DNA of 64,000 nt. Origin: Hydrogenophaga sp. (GTDB lineage Bacteria; Pseudomonadota; Gammaproteobacteria; Burkholderiales; Burkholderiaceae_C). Below the pieces are notes generated by a model. The model saw nothing but the letters and a program-made list of their open reading frames with translations, was not told the origin of the DNA and made no database searches. The stretch spans positions 248,001 to 312,000 of the forward strand of contig NZ_JAUCZF010000002.1 in the NCBI RefSeq assembly GCF_030373245.1, read 5' to 3'. A program made the position numbers and the translations under genes. Shown here one piece after another: positions 45,724-54,649 of this stretch. Position 1 is the first letter of the stretch; each line of letters begins with the position of its first letter.

Positions 45724-46425
45724 ATGAAAAACCCCCACGCTCTGGACATCATCGAAGGCATTCTTGGCGGTGACGCGACCACCCCACCCGTGGCCAGCAT
45801 CATCGTGCTGCACGGGCTGGGTGCCGATGGCAACGACTTTGTGCCGATTGCGCAGCAACTCGACCTGAGTGCGATCGGCCCGGTTCGCTTCGTTTTTCCC
45901 AGCGCGCCAGTGCGCCCGGTCAGCATCAACGGGGGTTACGAGATGCGGGCCTGGTACGACATTTATCCGCCTGACCCAGCAGGCGTGCGAGTTGAGGACG
46001 AGGCGGGATTGCGCGAGAGCCAGGCGCTGATCCAGCAGTTGCTGGACCGCGAGATCGAGCTTGGCATGCCTTCTGGGCGCACGGTGCTCATGGGTTTTTC
46101 TCAGGGCTGCGCCATGACGCTGATGGCGGGCTTGCGTGCGCCGCAGCGGCTGGCGGGTCTGGTCGGCTGGTCGGGCTATCTGCCACTGGCCAGTACCACG
46201 GCGCAGGAGCGCAGCCCGGCCAATCTGGCCACTCCGATCACCCTGGCGCATGGCGAGCAAGACGACGTGGTAGCCATCGGGCGCGGCCTGGCCTCGCGCG
46301 ACCTGCTGCAGGCGCTGGGTCACGAGGTGGAGTGGCACAGCTACCCGATGGCCCACAGCGTGTGTCCGGAACAGGTGGCGCACCTCAACGCCTGGCTGCT
46401 GCGGGTGCTCGGCGCGCAGCGGTAG
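45724..46425 (+). CDS. Alpha/beta-hydrolase carboxylesterase (phospholipase/carboxylesterase family)
   Basis: A 233-residue cytoplasmic hydrolase of the acyl-protein-thioesterase-like group. It has the oxyanion region IIVLHGLGADGNDFVP, the nucleophile elbow LMGFSQGCAM (Ser), Asp in HGEQDDVV and the catalytic His in YPMAHSVC. Length and order match E. coli-type YpfH/EstB proteins. ATG 45724 gives MKNPHALD. Confidence 0.92.
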   Translation: MKNPHALDIIEGILGGDATTPPVASIIVLHGLGADGNDFVPIAQQLDLSAIGPVRFVFPSAPVRPVSINGGYEMRAWYDIYPPDPAGVRVEDEAGLRESQALIQQLLDREIELGMPSGRTVLMGFSQGCAMTLMAGLRAPQRLAGLVGWSGYLPLASTTAQERSPANLATPITLAHGEQDDVVAIGRGLASRDLLQALGHEVEWHSYPMAHSVCPEQVAHLNAWLLRVLGAQR

Positions 46426-46482
46426 GCCTCGCAGCGAGGCCGCGGTGCTAGACTGAATTTGCACCCACTCCAGGAGATTTCG

Positions 46483-46833
46483 ATGAAATGGCACACCGTC
46501 TGCAAGGTCGACGACCTGCCCATCGGCAAGATGGCCGCGCACAGCGCGGGCGACACCAAGGTGGTGGTGTACCACCTGGCTGAGGGCTTTTTTGCCACCC
46601 AGTCCCAATGCACCCACACCTTTGCGCCGCTGGGACGAGGCAAGATCATCGACGGCTGCAAGGTGCAATGCCCGCTGCACCGAGCGCGCTTCGACATCAA
46701 GACCGGCGAGGTGATCGACTGGGCCAACTTCCCGCCCGGCATTCAGCTGCTCAACTTCGTGCGGGGCGAGAAGGCCCTGAAGACCTACCCGGTTCAGGTC
46801 AAGAAGGGTGAGGTCCAGGTTCGGGCGGACTGA
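46483..46833 (+). CDS. Rieske [2Fe-2S] ferredoxin-type protein
   Basis: A 116-residue soluble Rieske domain. The cluster motifs are QCTHTFAPLGRG (CxH) and CPLHRARFDIKTG (CxxH). Proteins of this size act as ferredoxins for oxygenases or as nitrite reductase small subunits; no oxygenase is beside it, so its partner is unknown. An AGGAGA site precedes ATG 46483. Confidence 0.92.
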   Translation: MKWHTVCKVDDLPIGKMAAHSAGDTKVVVYHLAEGFFATQSQCTHTFAPLGRGKIIDGCKVQCPLHRARFDIKTGEVIDWANFPPGIQLLNFVRGEKALKTYPVQVKKGEVQVRAD

Positions 46834-46942
46834 AAACAGACGAACCACAAAGCTGGCAGCATCCGAAACGCTGGCTCCGCTGTTTTTGCCGCTTGCCCTC
46901 GATCTGGTGCCGGCATCCAGTTCACGGATCGGCACCTTTCCC

Positions 46943-48252
46943 TCATCGGATCTCATTGGCTGGGTCGTACTGCAGCGCCAGCAGGTTGCCGAACACATAC
47001 AGGCGGCCGCTTTCGACAACCCCGGCAGCCCGCGTGAATGCGGTGGTGCTCGGTGTCTTGCCACTCCAGGCGTTGAGAGTGGGGTCGTAGCTCTCAAGCA
47101 CGTCCAGCGCGCGGTTCACGTTTTCTCCGCCGGCCGCCAGCAGCCGACCGCCAAACACCGCGAGCGTAAGGTGGGCGCGCGGCGTGGGCATGGAAACCAT
47201 CGTGGTCCAGCTGCCCACCTGAGGATCGTATGCCTCCACCGTACCGACCCATTGCGGCAGTATCCCGGCATAGCCGCCAACGGCATAGAGCCTGCCGTTG
47301 ACCGCCTCCATCGCCAGTTGTCCGCGTGCGGTTGGCATCGGCGCCAGGCTGAACCAGCCATTCGTGATCGGGTTGTAGCCCTGCACAGCGTCCAGCACCG
47401 AAGTTTCGAATTCACCCCCAGCCACCACGATCAGGTTGCCAAAGGGCGTCGAGGCTGGCGCCGCAGCGGCATGGAAACGGGGCAGTGGCATCGAAGCTCG
47501 GGTTGTCCACAGGCCGGTGCCCGGGTTTTATTCTTCGACCGTTCCCACCGCGGAGATGCTGAATCCATCAGTTCGGCCGCCAATCGCATACAGCCTGCCA
47601 TTGAATGCGGTCAACGTCAGGCCCATGCGTGCGGTTGGCATGGGAGGTGCTGCGCTCCAGGTGTTGGTCGCTGGATCGTAGATTTCCAGCGCGGCGGTCG
47701 CGGGGGCTGGCGTGGTTGTGCTGCTGGTCAGCTGGCCGCCCGCCACATAGACCTTGCCATCGAGCACCGCCGCAGCTGCGTATTCGCGTGGTGTCGGGCC
47801 GGCGAGGCGGCTGGTCCAGGGATAGGCCGCAATGCGCACCGGTGCTCCCAGCACGTTCGAGGTCTGGCTGGTGCTGTCTGTCACGTTGACCAGCACCGCG
47901 TAGGTGCCTGGGACCACGCCACTTGCGATGAACTGTCCCAGCACCGTGCCGCTGGTGATGCCGGCAATGCCAGCGATGGGATCGGTGCCAAGATCCAGCA
48001 CCGACCCATCGGATTCGTCTCGCACACGCAGCGTCAGGGTGGCGACGTTGGCGTCGGGATCGAAAAAGTCGAACTGGGAAGAGAAGAACAGCGGATCGAC
48101 CGTGTTGTAGGCCGCCTGTGGACTGATGATCAGGAAATTTCGGGCGCTGTTCCGCTTGGTCCGTCACCTCCGCCACCACACGCCACCACCAGTGCGGACA
48201 ATGAAACAAGGGCAAGGCGTCGAAGAAACACCGGGAAGCAGGGCGTCTTCAT
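46943..48252 (-). pseudogene. Kelch-repeat lipoprotein, broken by a frameshift and a nonsense codon
   Basis: The ATG at 48252 encodes a lipoprotein signal ending LVVACGGGG, but this frame stops at TGA 48130-48132. The mature domain (NFLIISPQAAYNTVDPLFF and on) continues in another frame, so one base has been lost between about 48133 and 48163. After several kelch repeats a TAA at 47528-47530 stands where the repeat pattern (VEAYDP, IYDP, GYNP) requires Tyr; the frame then continues with NPGTGLWTTRASMPLP to TGA near 46943. About six kelch motifs (GGRLYAVGG, NTWSAAPPMPTAR) are recognisable. An intact copy would be a roughly 430-residue exported propeller protein. Sequencing error at either site cannot be excluded. 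Confidence 0.82.
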
Positions 48253-48378
48253 ATTGGGCTCCGGTTGAATGGCGGCGCCACAGCACGCTGCTGGACACGC
48301 CACAACAAGATACCCAGGGCGGCATCGGCAGAATTGACGAGCGTCAACGTCCTGCTGTGTGCTTTGCCGGTCGGGAAA

Positions 48379-49830
48379 TCAGCTTGGCGCCGACTCTGCC
48401 AGCGCCACAGCCAGGCGGTTGTGCCGCTCCACCAGAGGCTGCAGGTCGATGGTGGTGATGCGACCTTCGCGCACCACGACCCGCCCATTCACCACTGCAT
48501 AGGCTGCCCGCGGGCTTGCGCACAGCAACAGGCTGGCCACCGGATCGTGCACCGCGCCGCCGGCAAAGCCGACCGTGCGCAGATCAAACACAGCGAGGTC
48601 GGCGCACATGCCCACGGCCAGGTGGCCGATGTCGCTGCGCCCCAGCACCCGCGCGCCGCCGCGGGTGGCGATGTGCAGGGTGTCGCGCGCCGTCATCTCG
48701 GCGGGCCCGAGGTCGCAGCCGAAGAAGGTCTTGCCGTTTCGGGTTTCCGGTGGCATCAACGCACGGCCCACCCGCGCCAGCAGCATCGCCTGGCGCGCTT
48801 CGTTCACCATGTGCGCCGCGTCGTTGCTGGCGCTGCCGTCCACGCCCAGTCCCACCGGTACGCCCGCGTTCAGCATGCGGCGGATGGGAGCGATGCCGCT
48901 GGCCAGCCGCATGTTGCTGCAGGGGCAGTGCGCCACGCCGGTGCGGCTGGCGGCGAAGAGCGAAATGCCTTCTTCGTCCAGCTTCACGCAGTGGGCGTGC
49001 CACACATCGTCGCCCAGCCAGCCCAGCTCTTGCGCGTACTGTGCCGGGGTCATGTTGAACTTCTCGCGGCTGTAGGCGATGTCGTGGTCGTTCTCGGCCA
49101 GATGGGTGTGCAGCCGCACGCCTTGCCCTTTGAAGCTGCGTGCGAGTTCGGCGCTCTGCTTCATCAGCGCCGGACTGACGGAGAACGGCGAGCACGGGGC
49201 CAGGGCCACCTGCACCATGGCGCCGTGCGACGCATCGTGCCAGGTCTCGATCAGGCGCTGGCTGTCCTTGAGGATGGCGTCTTCTTTTTCGACCACGCAG
49301 TCCGGCGGCAGGCCCCCCGCGCTCTGGCCCACGCTCATGCTGCCGCGCGTGGCCAGGAAGCGCATGCCGATCCGTTGCGCGGCTTCGATGCTGTCCTCCA
49401 GCCGCACGCCGTTGGGGTAGATGTAGAGGTGGTCGCTGCTGGTGGTGCAGCCGCTGAGCAGCAGCTCGGCCATGGCGACCTGCGTGGACACCTGGACCAT
49501 TTCGGGTGTCAGTCCGGCCCAGATCGGATACAGGCCGCGCAACCAGCCGAACAGCTCGGCGTTCTGGGTCACGGGAATCGCCTTGGTCAGCGACTGGTAC
49601 ATGTGGTGGTGGGTGTTCACCAGGCCGGGCGTGACCAGATGGCCTCGCGCATCGATGACCTCGTCGGCCTCGATGCGCAACTTGGCTGGCAGCTCGGCGG
49701 CAGTTCCGATCCACTCGATCTGGTTGCCGCGCACGAAGAGCGATGCGTCCTTGAGTTCCCGACCCTGCGCTGGATCGGCGTGATCAAAGGTGGCGATGCA
49801 AGTGGCGTTGTGGATGAGCAGGGAGGTCAT
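48379..49830 (-). CDS. 8-oxoguanine/guanine deaminase-type amidohydrolase
   Basis: A 483-residue metal-dependent amidohydrolase: the first metal motif is VNTHHHMYQSL, followed by HTHLAEN, HAHCVKL and GVDGSASND. This pattern (with the conserved block FSVSPALMKQSAELAR) fits the 8-oxoguanine deaminase subgroup next to the atrazine/guanine deaminases; it would convert 8-oxoguanine to urate, or guanine to xanthine. Its place beside the glyoxylate carboligase cluster supports a role in purine breakdown. ATG 49830 gives MTSLLIHNATCIATFD. Confidence 0.88.
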   Translation of the reverse strand: MTSLLIHNATCIATFDHADPAQGRELKDASLFVRGNQIEWIGTAAELPAKLRIEADEVIDARGHLVTPGLVNTHHHMYQSLTKAIPVTQNAELFGWLRGLYPIWAGLTPEMVQVSTQVAMAELLLSGCTTSSDHLYIYPNGVRLEDSIEAAQRIGMRFLATRGSMSVGQSAGGLPPDCVVEKEDAILKDSQRLIETWHDASHGAMVQVALAPCSPFSVSPALMKQSAELARSFKGQGVRLHTHLAENDHDIAYSREKFNMTPAQYAQELGWLGDDVWHAHCVKLDEEGISLFAASRTGVAHCPCSNMRLASGIAPIRRMLNAGVPVGLGVDGSASNDAAHMVNEARQAMLLARVGRALMPPETRNGKTFFGCDLGPAEMTARDTLHIATRGGARVLGRSDIGHLAVGMCADLAVFDLRTVGFAGGAVHDPVASLLLCASPRAAYAVVNGRVVVREGRITTIDLQPLVERHNRLAVALAESAPS

Positions 49831-49954
49831 GCGTTGTCGAGAAGCGTGAGGGATTGATGGCTGGAGATGCTTCACCCAGGGCGCTGCGGAACCGACTCTG
49901 CCGGCCCGCCCGTGTCACTCGCTGGGAGACCGCAAAGCTGGCGCGGTGGGAGCT

Positions 49955-50860
49955 TCACCTCATCCAGTAGCCCGGCCTGGCGTATATTTTTTTCAGATGA
50001 TCAATGAAGAACCGCACCTTGGCTGGCAGGTGGCGCTGTTGCGGATACACGGCCAGGATGTCGTAGGCGGGCAGAGCGAATTCGTCGAGCACGGTCACCA
50101 GCTCACCACGTTGCAGCTGCGCCTGGATTTCCCAGGTGCTGCGCCAGCCCAGACCCATGCCCTCGCTCACCCACCGGTGCAGCAGCTCGCCGTCGTTGCA
50201 GTCCAGGTTGCCATCGGCGCGGATGGAGACTGGCTTCCCCGCCTGCTGAAAGTACCAGCCGCGCTGCTGACCGCCCTGCAGGTTGAAGGCCAGGCAGTTG
50301 TGGCGCTTCAGGTCATCGAGCGTGCGCGGTTTGCCGTGCTTGCGGAAATAGGCGGGCGTGCCGCAGACCACGCGCTGGTTGGTTGCCAGCTTGATGGCGA
50401 CGAAGTTGGGGTCGATCAAACCCCCGATGCGCAGGCCCAGGTCGTAGCCGTCGCGCACCAGATCCACCACCCGGTCGGTGAGGTTGAACGACAGCTTGAC
50501 CTGGGGGTTGGCCTTGAGAAAGGCGCTGGCGTGAGGGGCCACGTGGAGGCGGCCAAAAGCGGCGGGCGCCGAGACCACCAGGTGGCCCGTGGCGCTGTGG
50601 CGCTGAGCTGAGACCGTTGCCTCGGCGGCGGCCCATTGGGCCAGCAGTGACCGGCATTCGTCCAGAAAGCTGGCGCCTTCTTCGGTCAGCGCCAGCCGTC
50701 GCGTGGAGCGGTGGATGAGCTGGGTACCCAGGCGCCTTTCCAGCGCGTCGATGCGCCGCCCCATCATGACTGGAGTGATGCCCGCATGCAGCGCTGCAGC
50801 GGCCAGGCTGCCGTGTTCCATCGCCTGCACGAAGGCTTCTACTTCCTTGAATCGGTCCAT
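49955..50860 (-). CDS. LysR-family transcriptional regulator, probable regulator of gcl operon
   Basis: A 301-residue LysR protein: winged helix (residues 1-60, [20 protein letters not shown]) and a two-lobed substrate-binding domain. It is divergent from gcl with a 125-base gap that carries a symmetric site right at its start codon. By position it should control gcl-hyi-glxR and itself, with an intermediate such as glyoxylate as a possible ligand; this is inference. Confidence 0.88.
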   Translation of the reverse strand: MDRFKEVEAFVQAMEHGSLAAAALHAGITPVMMGRRIDALERRLGTQLIHRSTRRLALTEEGASFLDECRSLLAQWAAAEATVSAQRHSATGHLVVSAPAAFGRLHVAPHASAFLKANPQVKLSFNLTDRVVDLVRDGYDLGLRIGGLIDPNFVAIKLATNQRVVCGTPAYFRKHGKPRTLDDLKRHNCLAFNLQGGQQRGWYFQQAGKPVSIRADGNLDCNDGELLHRWVSEGMGLGWRSTWEIQAQLQRGELVTVLDEFALPAYDILAVYPQQRHLPAKVRFFIDHLKKIYARPGYWMR

Positions 50861-50862
50861 GC

Positions 50863-50887
50863 GATTACATACCTGGTGTATCGAATC
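50863..50887. promoter_or_regulatory. Symmetric site in the LysR-gcl intergenic region
   Basis: ATAC (50869-50872) and GTAT (50878-50881) flank CTGGT; outer GAT (50863-50865) and ATC (50885-50887) extend the symmetry. It begins two bases upstream of the regulator's ATG, a common place for LysR autoregulatory sites. Confidence 0.45.
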
Positions 50888-50985
50888 GAAGTACCCATGA
50901 TGCCATTCTCAGCACGGGATGTCTTCAATACGATGGCGCCAGAGGGTTTCAGCTTGTGACCCCATCCACCCCCAGGAGACTCGAC

Positions 50986-52776
50986 ATGCCCAAGATGAAG
51001 GCCGCCATGGCCGCCGTGCTCGTGATGGAGAAGGAAGGCATTTCCCAGGCCTTTGGTGTGCCCGGCGCTGCCATCAATCCTTTGTACGCTCAGCTGCGCG
51101 AGCGCCAGACCATCGCCCACGTGCTGGCGCGGCACGTGGAAGGGGCATCCCACATGGCGGAGGGATACACCCGGGCCCGCGCGGGCAACATCGGCGTGTG
51201 CATCGGCACCAGCGGCCCCGCCGGCACCGACATGATCACCGGCCTGTATTCCGCCAGCGCCGATAGCATTCCCATCCTGTGCATCACCGGCCAGGCGCCG
51301 CGGGCTCGGCTCTATAAGGAAGATTTCCAGGCGGTGGACATCGAAAGCATCGCCAAGCCGGTCACCAAGTGGGCGGTGACGGTGCGTGAGCCGGCGCTGG
51401 TACCCCGCGTTTTCCAGCAGGCCTTTCATCTCATGCGCTCTGGCCGCCCGGGCCCGGTGCTGATCGACTTGCCGATCGACGTTCAGATGGCCGAGATCGA
51501 GTTCGACATCGACACCTACGAGCCGCTCCCGGTCTACAAACCCGCCGCATCGCGCAAGCAGGTCGAGCGCGCGCTGGACATGCTGATGGCATCCAGCAAG
51601 CCGCTCATCGTGGCTGGCGGGGGCATCATCAACGCCGATGCGTCCGCTCTGCTGGTCGAGCTGGCCGAACTCACCGGCGTACCTGTCATCCCCACCCTGA
51701 TGGCCTGGGGCAGCATTCCGGACGATCACCCGCTCATGGCCGGCATGGTCGGCCTGCAGACCAGTCACCGCTATGGCAACGCCACCATGCTCGCCAGTGA
51801 CTTCGTGCTCGGCATCGGCAACCGCTGGGCGAACCGCCACACGGGCTCGGTCGAGGTGTACACGCAGGGACGCACCTTCGTGCACGTCGATATCGAGCCG
51901 ACGCAGATCGGTCGCGTTTTCAACCCCGATCTCGGCATCGTGTCCGACGCCAAGATCGCGCTCGAACTGTTTGTGCAGGTGGCGCGCGAGCGCAAGGCCG
52001 CCGGCCAGCTGCGGGACTATTCCACCTGGGCTGCGCGCTGCGCCGAGCGCAAGAAGCTGATGCAGCGCAAGACGCATTTCGACAATGTGCCGATCAAGCC
52101 GCAGCGCGTGTACGAAGAGATGAACGCCGCGTTTGGACGCGATACGGTGTACGTGTCCACCATCGGTCTCAGCCAGATTGCCGGTGCGCAGTTCCTGCAT
52201 GTCTATGGCCCGCGCCAGTGGATCAACTGCGGCCAGGCCGGCCCGCTGGGCTGGACCATTCCCGCCGCCATCGGCGTGGCTGCGGCAGACCCGACCAAGA
52301 CCGTGGTGGGGTTGTCGGGCGACTACGACTTCCAGTTCCTGGTGGAGGAACTGGCAGTGGGCGCGCAGTTCCGCATCCCCTATGTGCAGGTGCTGGTGAA
52401 CAACAGCTACCTGGGCCTGATTCGCCAGAGCCAGCGTGGTTTCGAGATGGACTACTGCGTGCAGCTCGCCTTCGACAACCAGAACGTGGACGACCCGACC
52501 CTCAAGGGATATGGTGTGGATCACCAGGCGGTGGTGACCGGCCTGGGCTGCAAGGCCTTGCGCGTGACAGACCCGAGCAAGATCCAGGAGGCTCTGCGCG
52601 AAGCGCAGAGCATGGCGCGCCAGTTCAGTGTGCCGGTGGTGGTGGAGGTGATTCTGGAGAAGGTGACCAACATCGCCATGGGTACCGAAATCAACGCCAT
52701 CAACGAGTTCGAAGACATCGAGTGCCTGCACCCCGAAGGTCGCGAAGGCCTGATCGCCGCAGGATTGCTGGAATAG
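50986..52776 (+). CDS. gcl: Glyoxylate carboligase (tartronate semialdehyde synthase)
   Basis: A 596-residue thiamine-diphosphate, FAD-bound enzyme that joins two glyoxylate to tartronate semialdehyde and CO2. The N-terminal block [18 protein letters not shown] and [11 protein letters not shown] are diagnostic; Val51 replaces the usual catalytic Glu of ThDP enzymes, as in E. coli Gcl. The ThDP-Mg motif is [14 protein letters not shown], and [15 protein letters not shown] follows. ATG 50986 has an AGGAGA site. It heads gcl-hyi-glxR-glycerate kinase. Confidence 0.97.
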   Translation: MPKMKAAMAAVLVMEKEGISQAFGVPGAAINPLYAQLRERQTIAHVLARHVEGASHMAEGYTRARAGNIGVCIGTSGPAGTDMITGLYSASADSIPILCITGQAPRARLYKEDFQAVDIESIAKPVTKWAVTVREPALVPRVFQQAFHLMRSGRPGPVLIDLPIDVQMAEIEFDIDTYEPLPVYKPAASRKQVERALDMLMASSKPLIVAGGGIINADASALLVELAELTGVPVIPTLMAWGSIPDDHPLMAGMVGLQTSHRYGNATMLASDFVLGIGNRWANRHTGSVEVYTQGRTFVHVDIEPTQIGRVFNPDLGIVSDAKIALELFVQVARERKAAGQLRDYSTWAARCAERKKLMQRKTHFDNVPIKPQRVYEEMNAAFGRDTVYVSTIGLSQIAGAQFLHVYGPRQWINCGQAGPLGWTIPAAIGVAAADPTKTVVGLSGDYDFQFLVEELAVGAQFRIPYVQVLVNNSYLGLIRQSQRGFEMDYCVQLAFDNQNVDDPTLKGYGVDHQAVVTGLGCKALRVTDPSKIQEALREAQSMARQFSVPVVVEVILEKVTNIAMGTEINAINEFEDIECLHPEGREGLIAAGLLE

Positions 52777-52811
52777 GCGCGGTCGAACCACCTGCCGAGT
52801 ACGCCTCCCTC

Positions 52812-52860
52812 GCGTTCGCGCTGAGCCCGTCGAAGCACTTCGACACGCTCAGTGCGATCG
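52812..52860. repeat. Dispersed palindromic repeat between gcl and hyi
   Basis: The unit contains CTGAGCCCGTCGAAG and CTTCGACACGCTCAG as imperfect inverted arms around CA. This is a member of the short intergenic palindromes with a CTGAGC..GTCGAAG core widely spread in Betaproteobacteria. In the middle of an operon it could form an mRNA hairpin and adjust gcl/hyi ratio. Confidence 0.75.
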
Positions 52861-52897
52861 GACCCGATTCCACGCTCATCGCACAAGAAAGCGCACC

Positions 52898-53695
52898 ATG
52901 CCCCGCTTCGCCGCCAACCTCACCATGCTCTACAACGAGCTGCCGTTCCTCGACCGCTTCGGTGCCGCCGCCAAGTCGGGTTTTCAAGCGGTGGAGTTCC
53001 TGTTTCCCTACGACTTCACTGCGAAGGACATCGCGCAGCGACTGCACGACAACGGCCTTGAGCTGGTGCTGCATAACCTGCCGGCCGGCAACTGGGCGGC
53101 GGGAGAGCGCGGCATTGCTTGCCACCCGGGCCGCGTGGGCGAGTTCCGAGAGGGCGTGCTCAAGGCGCTGGAGTACGCGGCGCTGCTCAGCCCGCCTCGA
53201 ATGAATGCGCTTGCGGGCATTGCTCAGGTGGGTGTGAGCGAAGCCGATGCGCGCAAGACCCTGGTCGCCAATCTGAAGTTCGCTGCCGACAAGCTGGGCG
53301 ATCATGGCATCCAGCTCGTGATGGAGCCGATCAACACCTTCGACATACCAGGCTTCTTCGTCAACCACACCGCGCAGGCGCTGGCCATCATGGACGAGGT
53401 GGGATCGCCCAACCTCTACCTGCAATACGACATCTACCATGCGCAGCGCATGGAAGGCGAGCTGGCGGCGACGATGAAGCAGCACCTGGCGCGCATCGGG
53501 CACATCCAGCTGGCGGACAACCCCGCGCGCAACGAACCCGGAACCGGTGAAATCAACTACCGCTTTCTGTTCGAACACCTCGATGCGATAGGCTATGCCG
53601 GCCACATCGGTTGTGAGTACAAGCCCAGGGACACCAGCCCTGGTGGCACCGACGCGGGTCTGGGCTGGGTCCAGGTCCACGGCCAAACCCTCTGA
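52898..53695 (+). CDS. hyi: Hydroxypyruvate isomerase
   Basis: A 265-residue TIM-barrel of the xylose isomerase-like family; it interconverts hydroxypyruvate and tartronate semialdehyde. Hallmarks are the opening PRFAANLTMLYNELPFLDRF, the metal/catalytic Glu residues in QLVMEPINTFDIPGFF and IGCEYKP, and QYDIYHAQRMEG. It lies 121 bases after gcl, that gap being largely the repeat above, and 26 bases before glxR. Confidence 0.94.
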   Translation: MPRFAANLTMLYNELPFLDRFGAAAKSGFQAVEFLFPYDFTAKDIAQRLHDNGLELVLHNLPAGNWAAGERGIACHPGRVGEFREGVLKALEYAALLSPPRMNALAGIAQVGVSEADARKTLVANLKFAADKLGDHGIQLVMEPINTFDIPGFFVNHTAQALAIMDEVGSPNLYLQYDIYHAQRMEGELAATMKQHLARIGHIQLADNPARNEPGTGEINYRFLFEHLDAIGYAGHIGCEYKPRDTSPGGTDAGLGWVQVHGQTL

Positions 53696-53721
53696 ATTCA
53701 AGAACCACAGGAGACTTCCAC

Positions 53722-54630
53722 ATGACCAAGAGCGGACTCAGTGTCGGCTTCATCGGCCTGGGCATCATGGGCACGCCCATGGCGCTCAACCTGCTCAATG
53801 CGGGCCATCAGCTCTTTGTGAGCAGCCGCAGCAAGGTTCCAGAGGCTTTTGCCCAACAGGGCGCGACCATCTGCACCAACGCCTCCGAAGTGGCCAAGCG
53901 GGCCGACATCATCATCACCATGGTGCCCGACACACCTCATGTGGAGGACGTGCTGTTTGGCGAGACCGGCGTGGCCAAGGGCTTGAGCAAGGGCAAGCTG
54001 GTGGTCGACATGAGTTCGATCAGCCCCATGGCGACCAAGCAGTTCGCGCAGAAGATCAATGCCCTGGGGTGTGACTACCTCGACGCGCCGGTCAGCGGCG
54101 GCGAAGTGGGTGCCAAGGCCGCCAGTCTCACCATCATGGTGGGCGGTCCGCAGGCCGCGTTCGACCGCATGAAACCCCTCTTCGAAGCCATGGGCAAGAA
54201 CATCACCCTGGTGGGCGGTAACGGCGACGGCCAGACCACCAAAGTGGCCAACCAGATCATCGTGGCACTCAACATTGAAGCCGTCTCCGAAGCCCTGCTG
54301 TTTGCCAGCAAGGCAGGTGCCGACCCGGCCAAGGTGCGCCAGGCGCTCATGGGAGGCTTTGCCGCCAGTCGCATTCTGGAGGTGCACGGCGAACGCATGG
54401 TCAAGCGCACCTTCAACCCAGGCTTTCGCATCGAACTGCACCAGAAGGACCTGAACCTCGCGCTGCAAGGTGCCAAGGAACTGGGTGTGAGCCTGCCCAA
54501 CACTGCAAGTGCGGCGCAGCTCATGCAGGCCTGTGCAGCCAATGGCATGGCAGGGCTGGATCACTCCGCGCTGTGCCGTTCACTTGAGCTCATGGCAAAC
54601 CACCAGATTGCGCCGACCCCAGCCGCCTGA
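53722..54630 (+). CDS. glxR: 2-hydroxy-3-oxopropionate (tartronate semialdehyde) reductase
   Basis: A 302-residue beta-hydroxyacid dehydrogenase: NAD(P)-binding GFIGLGIMGTPMALNLL, substrate motif DAPVSGGEVGAK, and catalytic Lys in GQTTKVANQI. It reduces tartronate semialdehyde to D-glycerate. Context (gcl, hyi, glycerate kinase) favours GlxR over GarR or 3-hydroxyisobutyrate dehydrogenase. An AGGAGA site precedes ATG 53722. Confidence 0.95.
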   Translation: MTKSGLSVGFIGLGIMGTPMALNLLNAGHQLFVSSRSKVPEAFAQQGATICTNASEVAKRADIIITMVPDTPHVEDVLFGETGVAKGLSKGKLVVDMSSISPMATKQFAQKINALGCDYLDAPVSGGEVGAKAASLTIMVGGPQAAFDRMKPLFEAMGKNITLVGGNGDGQTTKVANQIIVALNIEAVSEALLFASKAGADPAKVRQALMGGFAASRILEVHGERMVKRTFNPGFRIELHQKDLNLALQGAKELGVSLPNTASAAQLMQACAANGMAGLDHSALCRSLELMANHQIAPTPAA

Positions 54631-54649
54631 GTCCTTAGACTCCGTGTCC

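Noticed and set aside
46808..48268. 486-residue plus-strand frame over the kelch gene
   Set aside because: The opposite strand has kelch repeats and a lipoprotein signal; the plus frame is low-quality Gly/Ala/Arg/His text. It remains open because the true gene is broken, not because it is coding.
53640..53721. Riboswitch or operator before glxR
   Set aside because: The gap is only 26 bases with a ribosome site; there is no room.
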